Assembly (NCBI RefSeq): GCF_947488025.1
Contig: NZ_CANKYS010000018.1
Span: 1-45,588 of the forward strand
Reading direction: 5' to 3'
DNA length: 45,588 bases
Origin: an uncultured Nocardioides sp.
GTDB lineage: Bacteria; Actinomycetota; Actinomycetes; Propionibacteriales; Nocardioidaceae
Part shown: one piece after another, positions 34,233 to 42,683 of the stretch
How the letters are laid out: every line of letters starts with the position of its first letter
How positions within the stretch are numbered: position 1 is the first letter of the stretch
Notes under the pieces: generated by a model
What the model was told of the DNA's origin: nothing
Database searches by the model: none
What the model saw: the letters and a program-made list of their open reading frames with translations, nothing else
Program-made: the position numbers and the translations under genes

Positions 34233-34478
34233 ATGGCCGACGACCCCCGCTTCCTGACGCTCGCCGACGTCGCGGAGGTGCTCAACACCTCCGGCGCGCA
34301 GGTCTACGCGCTCGTCCGCCGGGGCGAGCTGCCGGCCATCAAGATCGGTGGCCGCGGCCAGTGGCGCGTGGAGCGGGTGCAGCTCGAGGAGTTCATCCAG
34401 CGGATGTACGCCGAGACCAGGACGTTCGTCGACCAGCACCCGTTCGTGGACGCTGAGACCGAATCGTCCGACACCTAG
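34233..34478 (+). CDS. BldC/excisionase-family helix-turn-helix protein
   Basis: 81 residues. A MerR-like winged helix-turn-helix of the excisionase (HTH_17) type: FLTLADVAEVLNTSGAQVYALVRRGELPAIKIGGRGQWRVERVQLEEFI, followed by a short acidic tail. Small stand-alone proteins of this kind in actinobacteria are DNA-binding regulators such as BldC rather than phage excisionases; no integrase is nearby. It is divergent from the cpaB-like gene and convergent with htrA. Confidence 0.85.
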   Translation: MADDPRFLTLADVAEVLNTSGAQVYALVRRGELPAIKIGGRGQWRVERVQLEEFIQRMYAETRTFVDQHPFVDAETESSDT

Positions 34479-34493
34479 GTCGCGTCGGGGTGA

Positions 34494-36056
34494 CTATCCC
34501 ACCTTGCCGTCGAGCTCGACCTGCACGACCCGCTCCTCGCCACCGCGGACGACCGACATCTCCACGGTCTCGCCGGGGAGGTGGGTGCGGATGGCCACGA
34601 TGAGGGAGATGCCGTCGCTGACCGGCTGGTCGTCGACCGCGGTGATGACGTCGTCCTTCTCGAGGCCGGCGCGTTCGGCCGGGGTGTCGGGCATGACCTC
34701 GGTGATGGTGGCCCCGTTGGCGTCGGGCTCGCCGCCCGTGCGCACCTGGGCGCCGATGACGGGGTACTCCGCCTCGCCCGTGCGCAGGATCTGGTCGACC
34801 GTCGTGCGCACCTGCTCGATGGGGATCGCGAAGCCGACACCGATGTTGCCGGCCTCACCGGACGCGCCTCCGTTGGTGGCGATCGCGGAGTTCACCCCGA
34901 CCACCTCTCCGGCGAGGTTCACCAGCGGACCACCCGAGTTGCCGGGGTTGATCGCGGCGTCGGTCTGCACGGCGTTGATGTAGGACGAGTCGTCGTCGGA
35001 CTGCCCCGACGTGGTGACCGGCCGGTTGAGCGCGCTCACGATGCCGGAGGTGACGGTCTGGCTGAGCCCGAGCGGAGCCCCGAACGCGATCACGGGGTCG
35101 CCGACGCGCAGCACCTGCGAGGAGCCGAGGGCGGCCGGCTCGAGGTCCCCGGCCCCCTTGACGGACAGCACGGCGAGGTCGTAGACCGAGCTGCGGCCGA
35201 CCACCGTGGCCTCGCGGCGCTCCCCCGTGTGGTCGATGACGACGATCGGACCGTCGTCCTCGGCGGCGGACGCGACCACGTGGTCGTTGGTCACGACGTG
35301 GCCATCGCGGTCCAGCACGAAGCCGGAGCCGGTGGCCCCGCCACTCCGGCCGTCGAGCTCGGCCACGATCTGGACCGTGCTGGGCAGCAGCGCCTGCGCC
35401 ACCGCGGCCACCGACCCGTTGTCGACCTCCAGCGGTGCCGCGGTCTGCGTGCGTACGCCGTTGAGGCCGTTGTCGTTGGTGCCCGGCCGGGCAGCGAGCT
35501 CGTCCTGGATCGCGCCCCCGGCGAGGCCGCCGAGGATGCCGACGACCAGGGCGAGGCAGGCGACGGCGGGCCAGACCCACAGCGGGATCCGGCGGGCGAC
35601 GGTCGTCGGACCGGCGTACGGCTGGCGCGGGTAGGGCCCCGGGCCGAACCAGGCCTGGTCGGGCTGCTGGCCGGGCTGCTGCTGGCCGGACTGCTGCGGA
35701 TAGGGCCCCTGCGTCGGGTAGGAGACGGTCGGAGCCGCGGCCTCGTGGCCGTGACCCGCGCGCGGCTGCTGGTTCGGCGGCTCGCCGTACGGCGTCCGGT
35801 GCGGCGGCGGGCCGGCGAGCATCCCGGGCCGGTCCGGCTCGACGTCGTCAGGAGCGCCGTACGGGCGGCCCTCGGGCTGGACGTCGGCACTCCCAGCGGC
35901 GGTGGGCTCAACAGGATCGGGCTCGACATCGTCGGCACCGGTCGGGTGCCAGCCGGCCAGCGGCTGGGTGGGCTCGTCGTGCTGCCGGCCGGGCTCGGGG
36001 CGGTCGGTGCCCTGCTCGTCCGGGACCTGCTCGTCGGGCCTGTGCTCGTCGCTCAC
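34494..36056 (-). CDS. htrA: HtrA-family membrane-anchored serine protease with PDZ domain
   Basis: 520 residues, GTG overlapping the anti-sigma stop (GTGA). A long cytoplasmic, Pro/Gln/Asp-rich N-terminal region (1 to about 150), one transmembrane helix (about 160-180), a trypsin-like domain outside the membrane with catalytic triad His259 (TNDHVV), Asp293 (VYDLAV) and Ser374 (GNSGGP), and a C-terminal PDZ domain (about 425-515, TPAERAGLEKDDVITAVD). It degrades or refolds damaged envelope proteins. Position after sigE and rseA matches mycobacterial htrA. Confidence 0.94.
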   Translation of the reverse strand: MSDEHRPDEQVPDEQGTDRPEPGRQHDEPTQPLAGWHPTGADDVEPDPVEPTAAGSADVQPEGRPYGAPDDVEPDRPGMLAGPPPHRTPYGEPPNQQPRAGHGHEAAAPTVSYPTQGPYPQQSGQQQPGQQPDQAWFGPGPYPRQPYAGPTTVARRIPLWVWPAVACLALVVGILGGLAGGAIQDELAARPGTNDNGLNGVRTQTAAPLEVDNGSVAAVAQALLPSTVQIVAELDGRSGGATGSGFVLDRDGHVVTNDHVVASAAEDDGPIVVIDHTGERREATVVGRSSVYDLAVLSVKGAGDLEPAALGSSQVLRVGDPVIAFGAPLGLSQTVTSGIVSALNRPVTTSGQSDDDSSYINAVQTDAAINPGNSGGPLVNLAGEVVGVNSAIATNGGASGEAGNIGVGFAIPIEQVRTTVDQILRTGEAEYPVIGAQVRTGGEPDANGATITEVMPDTPAERAGLEKDDVITAVDDQPVSDGISLIVAIRTHLPGETVEMSVVRGGEERVVQVELDGKVG

Positions 36057-36574
36057 GGAGCAATCTTCTCCCGGATCGCCACGAGGCGCTCGGCCAGGGG
36101 CGTCCGGGAGGGGGTGACCGGGCCGCGGGCGCCACGGTCGTCGGTGACGGCCGGGGTCGCGGGACCGGTCGGCCGACTCAGGTCGGTGACGGGCGGGCGG
36201 GGCTCGACGCGCGGGGTGCCGGCCACGCCGAGGGCGAGCACGCCGACGACGCAGGCGCTCGCCGCGCCCCCGCCGATGGCGACGAGGCCACGGCGCGGGC
36301 GGTGCCGTGCGGTCGGGAACTGCGGTGGGACCAGGCCGTGGCTGGGCCCGGGCTGCATCGCCGAGCAACGACCGACGAGCGCGGACTTGAAGTCGTGCGA
36401 CGGCTCGCCGGGGCCGAAGGAGAGCTGGGCGAGCTGGGTCTTGACCCACCCCTCCTGCTCGACGAGGTCACGGCAGGAGTGGCAGGAGTGCACGTGGTTC
36501 CAGCACCGCTCCTCCTCGTCCGGCGCGAGGCGACCGTCGAGGAGGGCACTGATCCGGGATCCGAGGTGGCTCAT
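36053..36574 (-). CDS. rseA: anti-sigma factor (zinc-finger, RseA-like)
   Basis: 173 residues, ATG sharing one base with the sigma-factor stop (TGATG). N-terminal zinc-binding anti-sigma domain with His27-x3-Cys31-x2-Cys34 (HVHSCHSC), which binds and holds the sigma factor, then one hydrophobic helix (about 98-118) and an exported or membrane-proximal Pro/Thr-rich tail. Release of the sigma factor would follow zinc-site oxidation or proteolysis, as described for mycobacterial RseA. Coupling to both neighbours fixes stoichiometry. Confidence 0.9.
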   Translation of the reverse strand: MSHLGSRISALLDGRLAPDEEERCWNHVHSCHSCRDLVEQEGWVKTQLAQLSFGPGEPSHDFKSALVGRCSAMQPGPSHGLVPPQFPTARHRPRRGLVAIGGGAASACVVGVLALGVAGTPRVEPRPPVTDLSRPTGPATPAVTDDRGARGPVTPSRTPLAERLVAIREKIAP

Positions 36575-37173
36575 CACGACACCGGTCCGCGGGGCCGGGG
36601 CGCGAGGGGGCCCGAGTAGCGCGAGCGTCCGGCTGCCGGCTCGCGGTGGGCGAGGGCCTTGCGGAGCATCGTGCGCCCCCGGTGGATGCGCGAGCGCACG
36701 GTGCCGAGCTTGGCGTCCATGATCTCGGCGATCTCCTCGTAGCTGAGTCCCTCCACGTCGCACAGCACGACCGCTGCCCGGAAGTCGGGCGGCAGCGTCG
36801 CCAGGGCCGTCTCGATGTCGTCGTCGAAGGTCTGGTCGGCCACCGCGAGCTCGGGGGCCGGCGCGGCGCTGGTCAGCCGGGCGGCGCGCTCGTCGGAGAG
36901 CGGGTCGAACCGGATCCGCTGCTTGCGGCGCGCCCCGTCGAGGAACAGGTTGGTGGTGATGCGGTGCAGCCACCCCTCGAAGGTCCCGGGGGTGTAGCCG
37001 TCGAGCGAGCGGAAGACCCGGACGAAGACCTCCTGGGTGAGGTCCTCGGCGTCCGGCCGGTTGCCCGTCAGGCGGTAGGCAAGGCGGAACACGCGGTCGG
37101 AGTGCTGCTCCACGACCTCGTCCCACGTGGGTACGTCGACGGCTTCCGACGTGGCATCGACCTGATCACCCAC
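36574..37173 (-). CDS. sigE: ECF sigma factor SigE
   Basis: 199 residues from GTG 37173, chosen for the AGGGAG site six bases upstream; an in-frame ATG at 37284 would add 37 residues. Region 2 has DAEDLTQEVFVRVFRSL and GTFEGWLHRITTNLFLD, region 4 has LSYEEIAEIMDAKLGTVRSRIHRGR, all closely matching mycobacterial SigE. It directs RNA polymerase to envelope-stress genes. Operon order sigE-rseA-htrA and the divergent O-methyltransferase gene are the same as in Mycobacterium tuberculosis. Confidence 0.95.
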   Translation of the reverse strand: MGDQVDATSEAVDVPTWDEVVEQHSDRVFRLAYRLTGNRPDAEDLTQEVFVRVFRSLDGYTPGTFEGWLHRITTNLFLDGARRKQRIRFDPLSDERAARLTSAAPAPELAVADQTFDDDIETALATLPPDFRAAVVLCDVEGLSYEEIAEIMDAKLGTVRSRIHRGRTMLRKALAHREPAAGRSRYSGPLAPRPRGPVS

Positions 37174-37230
37174 GGGCGCTCCCTGGCTCGTCTTCCTCGA
37201 CCGCAGCTGCAACGGTTCGATGTCCTTCCT

Positions 37231-37258
37231 GACGGTAGGTACCCCGCCTGAGAGTTCC
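37231..37258 (-). promoter_or_regulatory. candidate ECF-type (SigE) autoregulatory promoter
   Basis: On the minus strand, GGAAC (37258-37254) is followed after 18 bases by CCGTC (37235-37231). This fits the general GGAAC and CGTC/GTT pattern of ECF promoters and would place the transcription start about 50 bases upstream of the sigE start. Confidence 0.4.
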
Positions 37259-37363
37259 CTGTGAACACCATGCGGTCCGGCCAAGAACTCCTGCCCGGGT
37301 CACCGCCTCCAACGAGCGAGGGGGCCCGTGTGTTCCCGGCCACGTGGCACGGCTGCTGCGCGA

Positions 37364-37369
37364 TAGAGT
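37364..37369 (+). promoter_or_regulatory. -10 element of a leaderless promoter for the O-methyltransferase
   Basis: TAGAGT exactly six bases before GTG 37376, with no Shine-Dalgarno sequence. Confidence 0.6.
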
Positions 37370-37375
37370 CGCCGC

Positions 37376-38035
37376 GTGCCGAACCACACCCCCCCGATCA
37401 AGCCCGCGAGCTGGTCCTACGCCGAGACGTTCGTGGCCGAGGACGAGCTCCTGGCCGCCGCCCGCAGCCGAGCCGAGGAGGTGGGCGTGGCCCCCGTCGG
37501 GCCCGGCGTGGGCGCGGCCCTGCGCTTCCTCGCCTCCGTGCTCGACGCACGTGCGGTGGTGGAGGTCGGCACCGGCACCGGTGTCTCCGGCCTGTGGCTG
37601 CTGCGCGGCATGCGCGCCGACGGCGTGCTCACGACCGTCGACATCGAGGCCGAGCACCAGCGCCTCGCCAAGGAGACCTTCACCGAGGCCGGGATCCCGG
37701 GCAACCGTGCGCGCACCATCGCCGGCGCCGGGCTCGACGTGCTCCCCCGCCTCACCGACGGCCACTACGACCTCGTGTTCTGCGACGGGGACAAGCGCGA
37801 GTACGCCGCGTACCTGAAGGAGGCGCTCCGCCTGCTGCGCCCGGGCGGGATCGTGGCGTTCGACAACGCGCTGTGGCACGACCGGGTTGCCGACCCCGCA
37901 CAGCGTGACGAGGAGACCGTCACCATCCGCGACCTCGGCCGGGCCATCCTCGAGCACGACGACCTGGTGCCCGTGCTCCTGCCCGTCGGCGACGGCCTGC
38001 TGGCGGCGAAGAAGGAGTGGGCCCCCGAGGCCTGA
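37376..38035 (+). CDS. class I SAM-dependent O-methyltransferase
   Basis: 219 residues. Rossmann-type methyltransferase of the COMT/caffeoyl-CoA family (Methyltransf_3): motif I VVEVGTGTGVSGLWLL, TTVDIEAEHQ, YDLVFCDGDKREY (metal-binding Asp region) and GGIVAFDNALWHDRVADP. It methylates a hydroxyl group using S-adenosylmethionine and probably a divalent metal; the substrate is unknown. The gene next to sigE in M. tuberculosis (Rv1220c) encodes a related methyltransferase, so this pairing is conserved. Confidence 0.93.
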   Translation: MPNHTPPIKPASWSYAETFVAEDELLAAARSRAEEVGVAPVGPGVGAALRFLASVLDARAVVEVGTGTGVSGLWLLRGMRADGVLTTVDIEAEHQRLAKETFTEAGIPGNRARTIAGAGLDVLPRLTDGHYDLVFCDGDKREYAAYLKEALRLLRPGGIVAFDNALWHDRVADPAQRDEETVTIRDLGRAILEHDDLVPVLLPVGDGLLAAKKEWAPEA

Positions 38036-38040
38036 TCCGG

Positions 38041-38066
38041 CTCGACCCGGCTCGACCCGGCTCGAA
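38041..38066. repeat. 10-bp tandem repeat in a convergent gap
   Basis: CTCGACCCGG is repeated twice and followed by a partial copy, between the O-methyltransferase stop and the convergent monooxygenase-like gene. No hairpin terminator was evident in this 48-base gap. Confidence 0.5.
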
Positions 38067-38083
38067 CCGTCCAGGTCCGGGCG

Positions 38084-38422
38084 TCAGAGGCGCGGGGCGG
38101 CGGTGAAGCCGTCCCAGCCCTCGGCGACGGCGACGACGTCGCACGCCTCGACGAGGATCGGCGGGCTGCCGATGATCCGGGTGCCGGGAGCCTCCGCGGC
38201 CCCCTCGGTGAACGTGCGCTGGAACTCCTCGCGCGCCTCGCTGGTGGCGAAGACGTAGCAGCCCTCGAACCACTCGCCCGGCACCTGGCGCCAGGTCTTG
38301 AAGCGCAGCCCGGCCATCCCGGTGAACCGGGCGTGCGAGGTCTCGGCGACGTAGGACGCCAGCTGCTCCTCCACCCCCGCGGGCGCGTCGAGGAGCGACC
38401 AGCGGACGGTGAGCCCGAGCAT
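38084..38422 (-). CDS. monooxygenase-like (YdhR/ABM fold) protein
   Basis: 112 residues, ATG sharing one base with the pepA stop (TGATG). Begins MLGLTVRWSLLDAPAGVEEQ, then GMAGLRFKTWRQVPGEWFEGCYVFATSEAREEFQR, a pattern of dimeric ferredoxin-like alpha/beta-barrel proteins such as YdhR (putative mono-oxygenase). No cofactor site is visible. Substrate and role are unknown. Confidence 0.7.
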   Translation of the reverse strand: MLGLTVRWSLLDAPAGVEEQLASYVAETSHARFTGMAGLRFKTWRQVPGEWFEGCYVFATSEAREEFQRTFTEGAAEAPGTRIIGSPPILVEACDVVAVAEGWDGFTAAPRL

Positions 38423-39987
38423 CAGGCGATCCCGGCCAGCGGGTCGTCCGAGCCCAACCAGGCCAGGAGCAGGCGCGGACCCCAGCCGCTGGGCCCGGCC
38501 GTCCACTCGTAGCGGTCGGCGGGTGACTCCGCGGCGGAGGCGAAGTCGATGTGGGCCCAGGGCACGTCGCCGGCGAAGTGCTGCAGGAAGAGGGCCGCGG
38601 TGATCGCGCCGGCGCCGCCCGCGGCGTTGTCGCCGTCGGCGATCTTGGAGGCGACCTTGTCCTCGTAGTCGGCGACCAGCGGCATCCGCCAGGTGTTCTC
38701 CCCCGACGCGGTCGCAGCGGCGCTCACGTGGTCGGCGAGGCCCTCGTGGTTGGCGAAGTAGCCGCCGGTCCACTGGCCGAGCGACACCTTCATCGCACCG
38801 GTCAGCGTCGCGATGTCGACCAGGGCGGCCGGGGCGAGCTCGCTGACGGCGTACGCCATCGCGTCGGCCAGGACGAGCCTGCCCTCGGCGTCGGTGTTGT
38901 TGACCTCGGAGGTGCGGCCCCCGAAGTGGGTGATGACGTCGCCGGGACGCATCGCGGAACCGCTGACGGCGTTCTCGGCGGCGGGCACGAGGCCGACCAC
39001 GCGGACCGGGCAGTCGACGTCGCGGAGCGCGGCCATCGTCGCGATGACGGCGCCGCCGCCGCTCATGTCGCGCTTCATCGTCAGCATGCCCTCGCTGGGC
39101 TTGATGTCGAGGCCGCCGGTGTCGAAGGTGATGCCCTTGCCGACGATGACCACCGTCGGCATGCGCTTGGTGGCCCCGCGGGGGGTGTAGTCCATGCGGA
39201 TCAGCCGGGGCTCGTTGACCGAGCCGCCGCCGACGGCACGGATGCCACCGAAGCCCTCGGCCTCCAGCCGCGCGTCGTCCCAGACCTGCACGTCCAGGCC
39301 GGCGGCCTCGCCGACCTCGATGGCCTGCTCGGCCAGCCATGCCGGCGTCTTGAGGTTGGCCGGGACCGTGGCCAGGGTGCGCGAGCGCCAACCGGCACCG
39401 CCCAGCGCGATCGCGCGGGCGAGCTCGTCGTCGGCCCCGTCGTCGTCGACACCTGCCAGCACGATCCGGGCGACCGGACGCTCCCTGGGCCCGGTGGAGC
39501 GCCAGTGGAAGCCGAACGAGCCGAGCATCGCTCCCACGACGAAGGCGCCGAGGCCCTCGACGGGAGCGATCGCCGCCAGCGACGTCGCGGCGCTGGCGCG
39601 GTCCTTGGTCGCGCGGGCGAGCGTGGCGCCGGCCCGGCGGAGGTCGGTGGGGGTCGCCTCACCGACGCCGACCAGGAGCACCAGCCCGGGCCCGTCGGAC
39701 GCGTCCTCGGAGCCGGCCGTGGCTCGGGCCCCGGAGGTCGCGCGACCGACCGGGACCGTCGTGAGCTCGCCCGTGCGGCCGGTCGCCCGCGCCGCCTCGA
39801 GCGCGGCGAGGAGGTCGACGCCGAGGGCCTCACCGGCCTCGTCGGCACCCGGCCCGAGAAGCGGACCGTCCTCTCCCGGCAGGACCGGGAACGCCCAGAC
39901 CTCCGCGCCCCCGATCTGGTGCGGCAGCGCGGGGCTCAGCGCGAACCCGGGCGGGGAGACCTGAGGCGGCAGCGAGGTGGTGGGCAC
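38422..39987 (-). CDS. pepA: leucyl aminopeptidase (M17 family)
   Basis: 521 residues from GTG 39987. The C-terminal catalytic domain holds the two-metal site: VGKGITFDTGGLDIKPS (Lys and Asp ligands), MKRDMSGGGAV and the signature NTDAEGRLVLADAM. The N-terminal 200 residues are the variable macro-like domain. It removes N-terminal amino acids from peptides in the cytoplasm. It is coupled to the gene downstream and starts three bases after the DUF3117 stop, so the three may be one transcript. Confidence 0.95.
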   Translation of the reverse strand: MPTTSLPPQVSPPGFALSPALPHQIGGAEVWAFPVLPGEDGPLLGPGADEAGEALGVDLLAALEAARATGRTGELTTVPVGRATSGARATAGSEDASDGPGLVLLVGVGEATPTDLRRAGATLARATKDRASAATSLAAIAPVEGLGAFVVGAMLGSFGFHWRSTGPRERPVARIVLAGVDDDGADDELARAIALGGAGWRSRTLATVPANLKTPAWLAEQAIEVGEAAGLDVQVWDDARLEAEGFGGIRAVGGGSVNEPRLIRMDYTPRGATKRMPTVVIVGKGITFDTGGLDIKPSEGMLTMKRDMSGGGAVIATMAALRDVDCPVRVVGLVPAAENAVSGSAMRPGDVITHFGGRTSEVNNTDAEGRLVLADAMAYAVSELAPAALVDIATLTGAMKVSLGQWTGGYFANHEGLADHVSAAATASGENTWRMPLVADYEDKVASKIADGDNAAGGAGAITAALFLQHFAGDVPWAHIDFASAAESPADRYEWTAGPSGWGPRLLLAWLGSDDPLAGIA

Positions 39988-39989
39988 GA

Positions 39990-40157
39990 TCAGCCGACGA
40001 CGCCCTTGAGGGCATCACCGAGAGCCGTGGCCTCATCGGCGTTGAGCTCCACCACCAGCCGTCCCCCGCCCTCGAGCGGGACCCGCATGACGATGCCGCG
40101 CCCCTCCTTGGTGACCTCGAGCGGTCCGTCGCCCGTGCGGGGCTTCATGGCGGCCAT
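39990..40157 (-). CDS. DUF3117 family protein
   Basis: 55 residues, MAAMKPRTGDGPLEVTKEGR at the N-terminus and ELNADEATALGDALKG near the end, a near-perfect match to the short, highly conserved DUF3117 proteins of actinobacteria. A GGAAGAGG ribosome-binding site lies just upstream. The function is unknown. Placement directly before pepA is as expected for related genomes from memory. Confidence 0.9.
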   Translation of the reverse strand: MAAMKPRTGDGPLEVTKEGRGIVMRVPLEGGGRLVVELNADEATALGDALKGVVG

Positions 40158-40326
40158 CGGCGCACCCTCTTCCTGGTTCAGCCATCACTGGATGTGGCTC
40201 TTCACATGCGAAACGAGGCGGCTGAGTCGTGCTGGCCACCTCGATCGGCGTCGTACGACGTCCATTATCCCCCATGACCCGCGTGATCGGCACCACAGGG
40301 CGAACCGACACCCGATGTTCGTCGGG

Positions 40327-40332
40327 CAGACT
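40327..40332 (+). promoter_or_regulatory. -10-like element of the hydratase/isomerase gene
   Basis: CAGACT six bases before ATG 40339, identical in sequence and spacing to the element in front of the ligase gene at 13364. Confidence 0.45.
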
Positions 40333-40338
40333 GCGCCC

Positions 40339-41139
40339 ATGACGACCTCCGAGGCCCCCGTCCTGCTCCACGTACAGGACGGCATCGCGACCATCACGCT
40401 CAACCGCGCCGAGGCGATGAACGGCCTCGACGTCGCCACGAAGGACCTCCTGCGCGACACCGTCCACCGGGTCGCCGACGACCCGGAGGTGCGGTGCGTG
40501 GTGCTCACCGGCAGCGGCCGCGCCTTCTGCGTGGGCCAGGACCTCAAGGAGCACCTCGCCGGGCTGAAGGGCGAGGCGGACGTCCCCCTCTCCGACACCG
40601 TCGAGCAGCACTACAACCCGATCGTGCTGGCCCTCTCGACGATGCCGAAGCCCGTGATCGCGGCGGTCAACGGCGTCGCGGCCGGCGCCGGGGCCAGCCT
40701 GGCCTTCGCCGCCGACTTCCGGATCGTCGTCGACTCCGCCGGCTTCAACACCTCCTTCGCGGGCGTCGCGCTCTCGTGCGACACCGGGTCGAGCTGGACG
40801 CTGCCCCGCCTCGTCGGCCGCGCCAAGGCCATGGAGCTGCTCTACTTCCCGCGCACCGTGTCCGCCCAGGAGGCACTCGAGCTCGGGCTGGCCACCCAGG
40901 TCGTCACGGCCGAGGAGCTGCCGCAGGCCGTGGCCGAGCTGGCGTCCCGCCTGGCGTCCGGCCCGACCGTCGCCTTCGGCTCCATCCGGCAGGCGGTGGC
41001 GTACGCCGCTGCGCACCCGCTGGAGGAGTCGCTGGCCTTCGAGGCCGACAAGATGGCGCTGACCGGCGGGACCGAGGACCATCTCGCGGCCGTCGACGCG
41101 TTCATGGCCAAGCAGAAGCCGGCCTTCCACGGCCGCTGA
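40339..41139 (+). CDS. enoyl-CoA hydratase/isomerase (PaaG-like)
   Basis: 266 residues. Crotonase fold: ITLNRAEAMNGLD, oxyanion-hole segments GSGRAFCVGQDLKE and KPVIAAVNGVAAGAGASLAFAADFRI. The region SCDTGSSWTLPRLVG carries Asp in the catalytic position, as in PaaG-type isomerases, and the first hydratase Glu is replaced by Ala, so isomerase activity is more likely than simple hydration. It acts on a CoA thioester in the cytoplasm. No other paa genes are nearby. Confidence 0.88.
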   Translation: MTTSEAPVLLHVQDGIATITLNRAEAMNGLDVATKDLLRDTVHRVADDPEVRCVVLTGSGRAFCVGQDLKEHLAGLKGEADVPLSDTVEQHYNPIVLALSTMPKPVIAAVNGVAAGAGASLAFAADFRIVVDSAGFNTSFAGVALSCDTGSSWTLPRLVGRAKAMELLYFPRTVSAQEALELGLATQVVTAEELPQAVAELASRLASGPTVAFGSIRQAVAYAAAHPLEESLAFEADKMALTGGTEDHLAAVDAFMAKQKPAFHGR

Positions 41140-41141
41140 GC

Positions 41142-41909
41142 TCAGTCCCGGCGCGCGCGGTGGGCGCCGATCGCGCCGAGCAGCTGCCGGGGCGCCTGGA
41201 CGGCCATCCGGTGCCGCGGGGGCCGGCCGCCGTACTCGACGGTGAGCGCCGAGCCGCGGAAGTGGCGGTTGAACCACATCGTCATCGTGCCGTGGCACAG
41301 CCCGCCGCAGTCGAGGGACGTCCGCGGCAGCCGCAGCGCCCGCGCCAGGCGGCGCGCGAAGCCGGCGTCCTTGGTGTCGGTGTCGACGCCGTGCAGCGGC
41401 TGGTGGAAGCTGATCACGCGGCGCGGGTCGACCTCGTCGAGGAAGGTCATCACCGCCCGCGTCTCCGGCTCGCTCGCCGGCCGCGGGCCGGACTCGTAGG
41501 TGCCGTCGAGGTCGGCCCACTGGTAGGGGAAGTTGCGGTTGAGGTCCACGCCGCGGGCGTTGCGCCGGGTGCCGCGGGCCAGCCCGTCGGGGTTGTACGT
41601 CGGCACCACCCACAGGTCGACGCCGCGGACCGGTCGACCGTCGCGCAGGGTCTCCAGGATCCGGCGGGTGTGCGGCTCGTCGCCGTGCATCGTCGAGACG
41701 AGCACCATGCGCCGCTTGCCCGGCTCGCCGAGGCGCCACGCCCGGATCGGGCGCCCCTTCACCGAGTGGCCGATCGTGCGCACCTCGACGACGGCCGGGC
41801 GGGCGCCGGGTCCGGCGCCGACGACCGCTGCCTGGGCCGGCAGGGCGAGCCCGGTGGCGGTGAGCGCCAGCGCGACGGCGTACGCCGACCAGTGGCGCAG
41901 GGCCGCCAT
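41142..41909 (-). CDS. secreted M14 zinc carboxypeptidase
   Basis: 255 residues from ATG 41909 (shares one base with the preceding stop). Sec signal peptide (1-28, cut near AQA). Zinc ligands His75 and Glu78 in MHGDE and a later His in SFHQPLHG; NPDGLARGTRRNARGVDLNRNFP is the family's substrate-binding block and TVEYGGR holds the catalytic Glu. It resembles the short bacterial M14 proteins that cut peptidoglycan stems or gamma-D-glutamyl bonds. Extracellular or cell-wall location. Confidence 0.9.
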   Translation of the reverse strand: MAALRHWSAYAVALALTATGLALPAQAAVVGAGPGARPAVVEVRTIGHSVKGRPIRAWRLGEPGKRRMVLVSTMHGDEPHTRRILETLRDGRPVRGVDLWVVPTYNPDGLARGTRRNARGVDLNRNFPYQWADLDGTYESGPRPASEPETRAVMTFLDEVDPRRVISFHQPLHGVDTDTKDAGFARRLARALRLPRTSLDCGGLCHGTMTMWFNRHFRGSALTVEYGGRPPRHRMAVQAPRQLLGAIGAHRARRD

Positions 41910-42331
41910 CACACGGCTGCCGTGAGGTAGGCGTAGGTGAACACGAGGACACCGACGACCATGCCGAGGTGGGCCAGCAGGGACAGCCCGGGGCCGTCGC
42001 TCCACGAGTCCCCGGCAGCCGCGGGCGCGTGCCGACCCCTGGCCGGGAGCCAGCGCATGAGGATCAGCAGCCCGCAGATGGCGGTCACCCACCAGAAGGC
42101 GATCGCGAGGATCCCGACGAACGGTCCCCCGACGAAGGAGTCCTCCGGGGCGAGCAGCACGCCCAGCCACAGGACGAGGGCGACCACCCCCGCCACGAAG
42201 TGCGTCAGCGGCACGCGGCTGCTGATGGAGAAGCGGCCCGCCGCGGCCTCGCCCCGGAGACGGAGCCGGGTCAGCACGATCGCCACGGCGGCGAGGGCCG
42301 TGAGGATCCAGACGACGATCGGGAACGACAT
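41909..42331 (-). CDS. four-helix membrane protein, unknown
   Basis: 140 residues with four predicted transmembrane helices (about 4-20, 42-62, 72-95, 115-138) and a short Pro/Ala loop before the last. The N-terminus is MSFPIVVWILTALAAVAIVL. No motif points to a function. It shares one base with the start of the M14 peptidase gene. Confidence 0.75.
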   Translation of the reverse strand: MSFPIVVWILTALAAVAIVLTRLRLRGEAAAGRFSISSRVPLTHFVAGVVALVLWLGVLLAPEDSFVGGPFVGILAIAFWWVTAICGLLILMRWLPARGRHAPAAAGDSWSDGPGLSLLAHLGMVVGVLVFTYAYLTAAV

Positions 42332-42347
42332 GACGGGGCAGTCTGCC

Positions 42348-42683
42348 CTAGACGCGAGGTGGCTCGCCAGACGAGGCGGAGCTGTCCGGACCGGCGCCGG
42401 GCTCGTCCCTTGGCTCACCCCCGGGCTCGTCCTCGGACCGGTCCTCGAGCTCGCTCGCGAGCCGCGCGAGCAGGACGTCGACGTCGGACATCCGGTAGCC
42501 GCGCAGCGCCAGCGGGAACCGCACGGTGCGCAGGTCCTGCGCCCCGAGGGGGCGGTCGGCGGGCAGCGCGAGGTCAGGACGGTCGTCGTACGCAGGGGGC
42601 ATCGAACCGCCTCGCCCGGAGGCCACCATCGCGACACCCCCCATGGCCAGGACGACGAGGACCGCGAAGAACCACATCATCAT
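42348..42683 (-). CDS. DivIVA-domain-like membrane protein
   Basis: 111 residues beginning with three ATG codons; the first overlaps the LOG-family stop (TGATG). One N-terminal transmembrane helix, then FPLALRGYRMSDVDVLLARL, the DivIVA-type signature seen in many small actinobacterial proteins, and an acidic Glu/Asp/Gly/Pro tail. DivIVA domains recognise curved membrane at poles and septa; this protein may be a small cell-shape or division accessory. Confidence 0.8.
   Translation of the reverse strand: MMMWFFAVLVVLAMGGVAMVASGRGGSMPPAYDDRPDLALPADRPLGAQDLRTVRFPLALRGYRMSDVDVLLARLASELEDRSEDEPGGEPRDEPGAGPDSSASSGEPPRV

Noticed and set aside
34233..34478. Phage excisionase
   Set aside because: Only the HTH fold matches; no integrase, att site or other phage genes are nearby, and stand-alone BldC-type regulators have the same fold.
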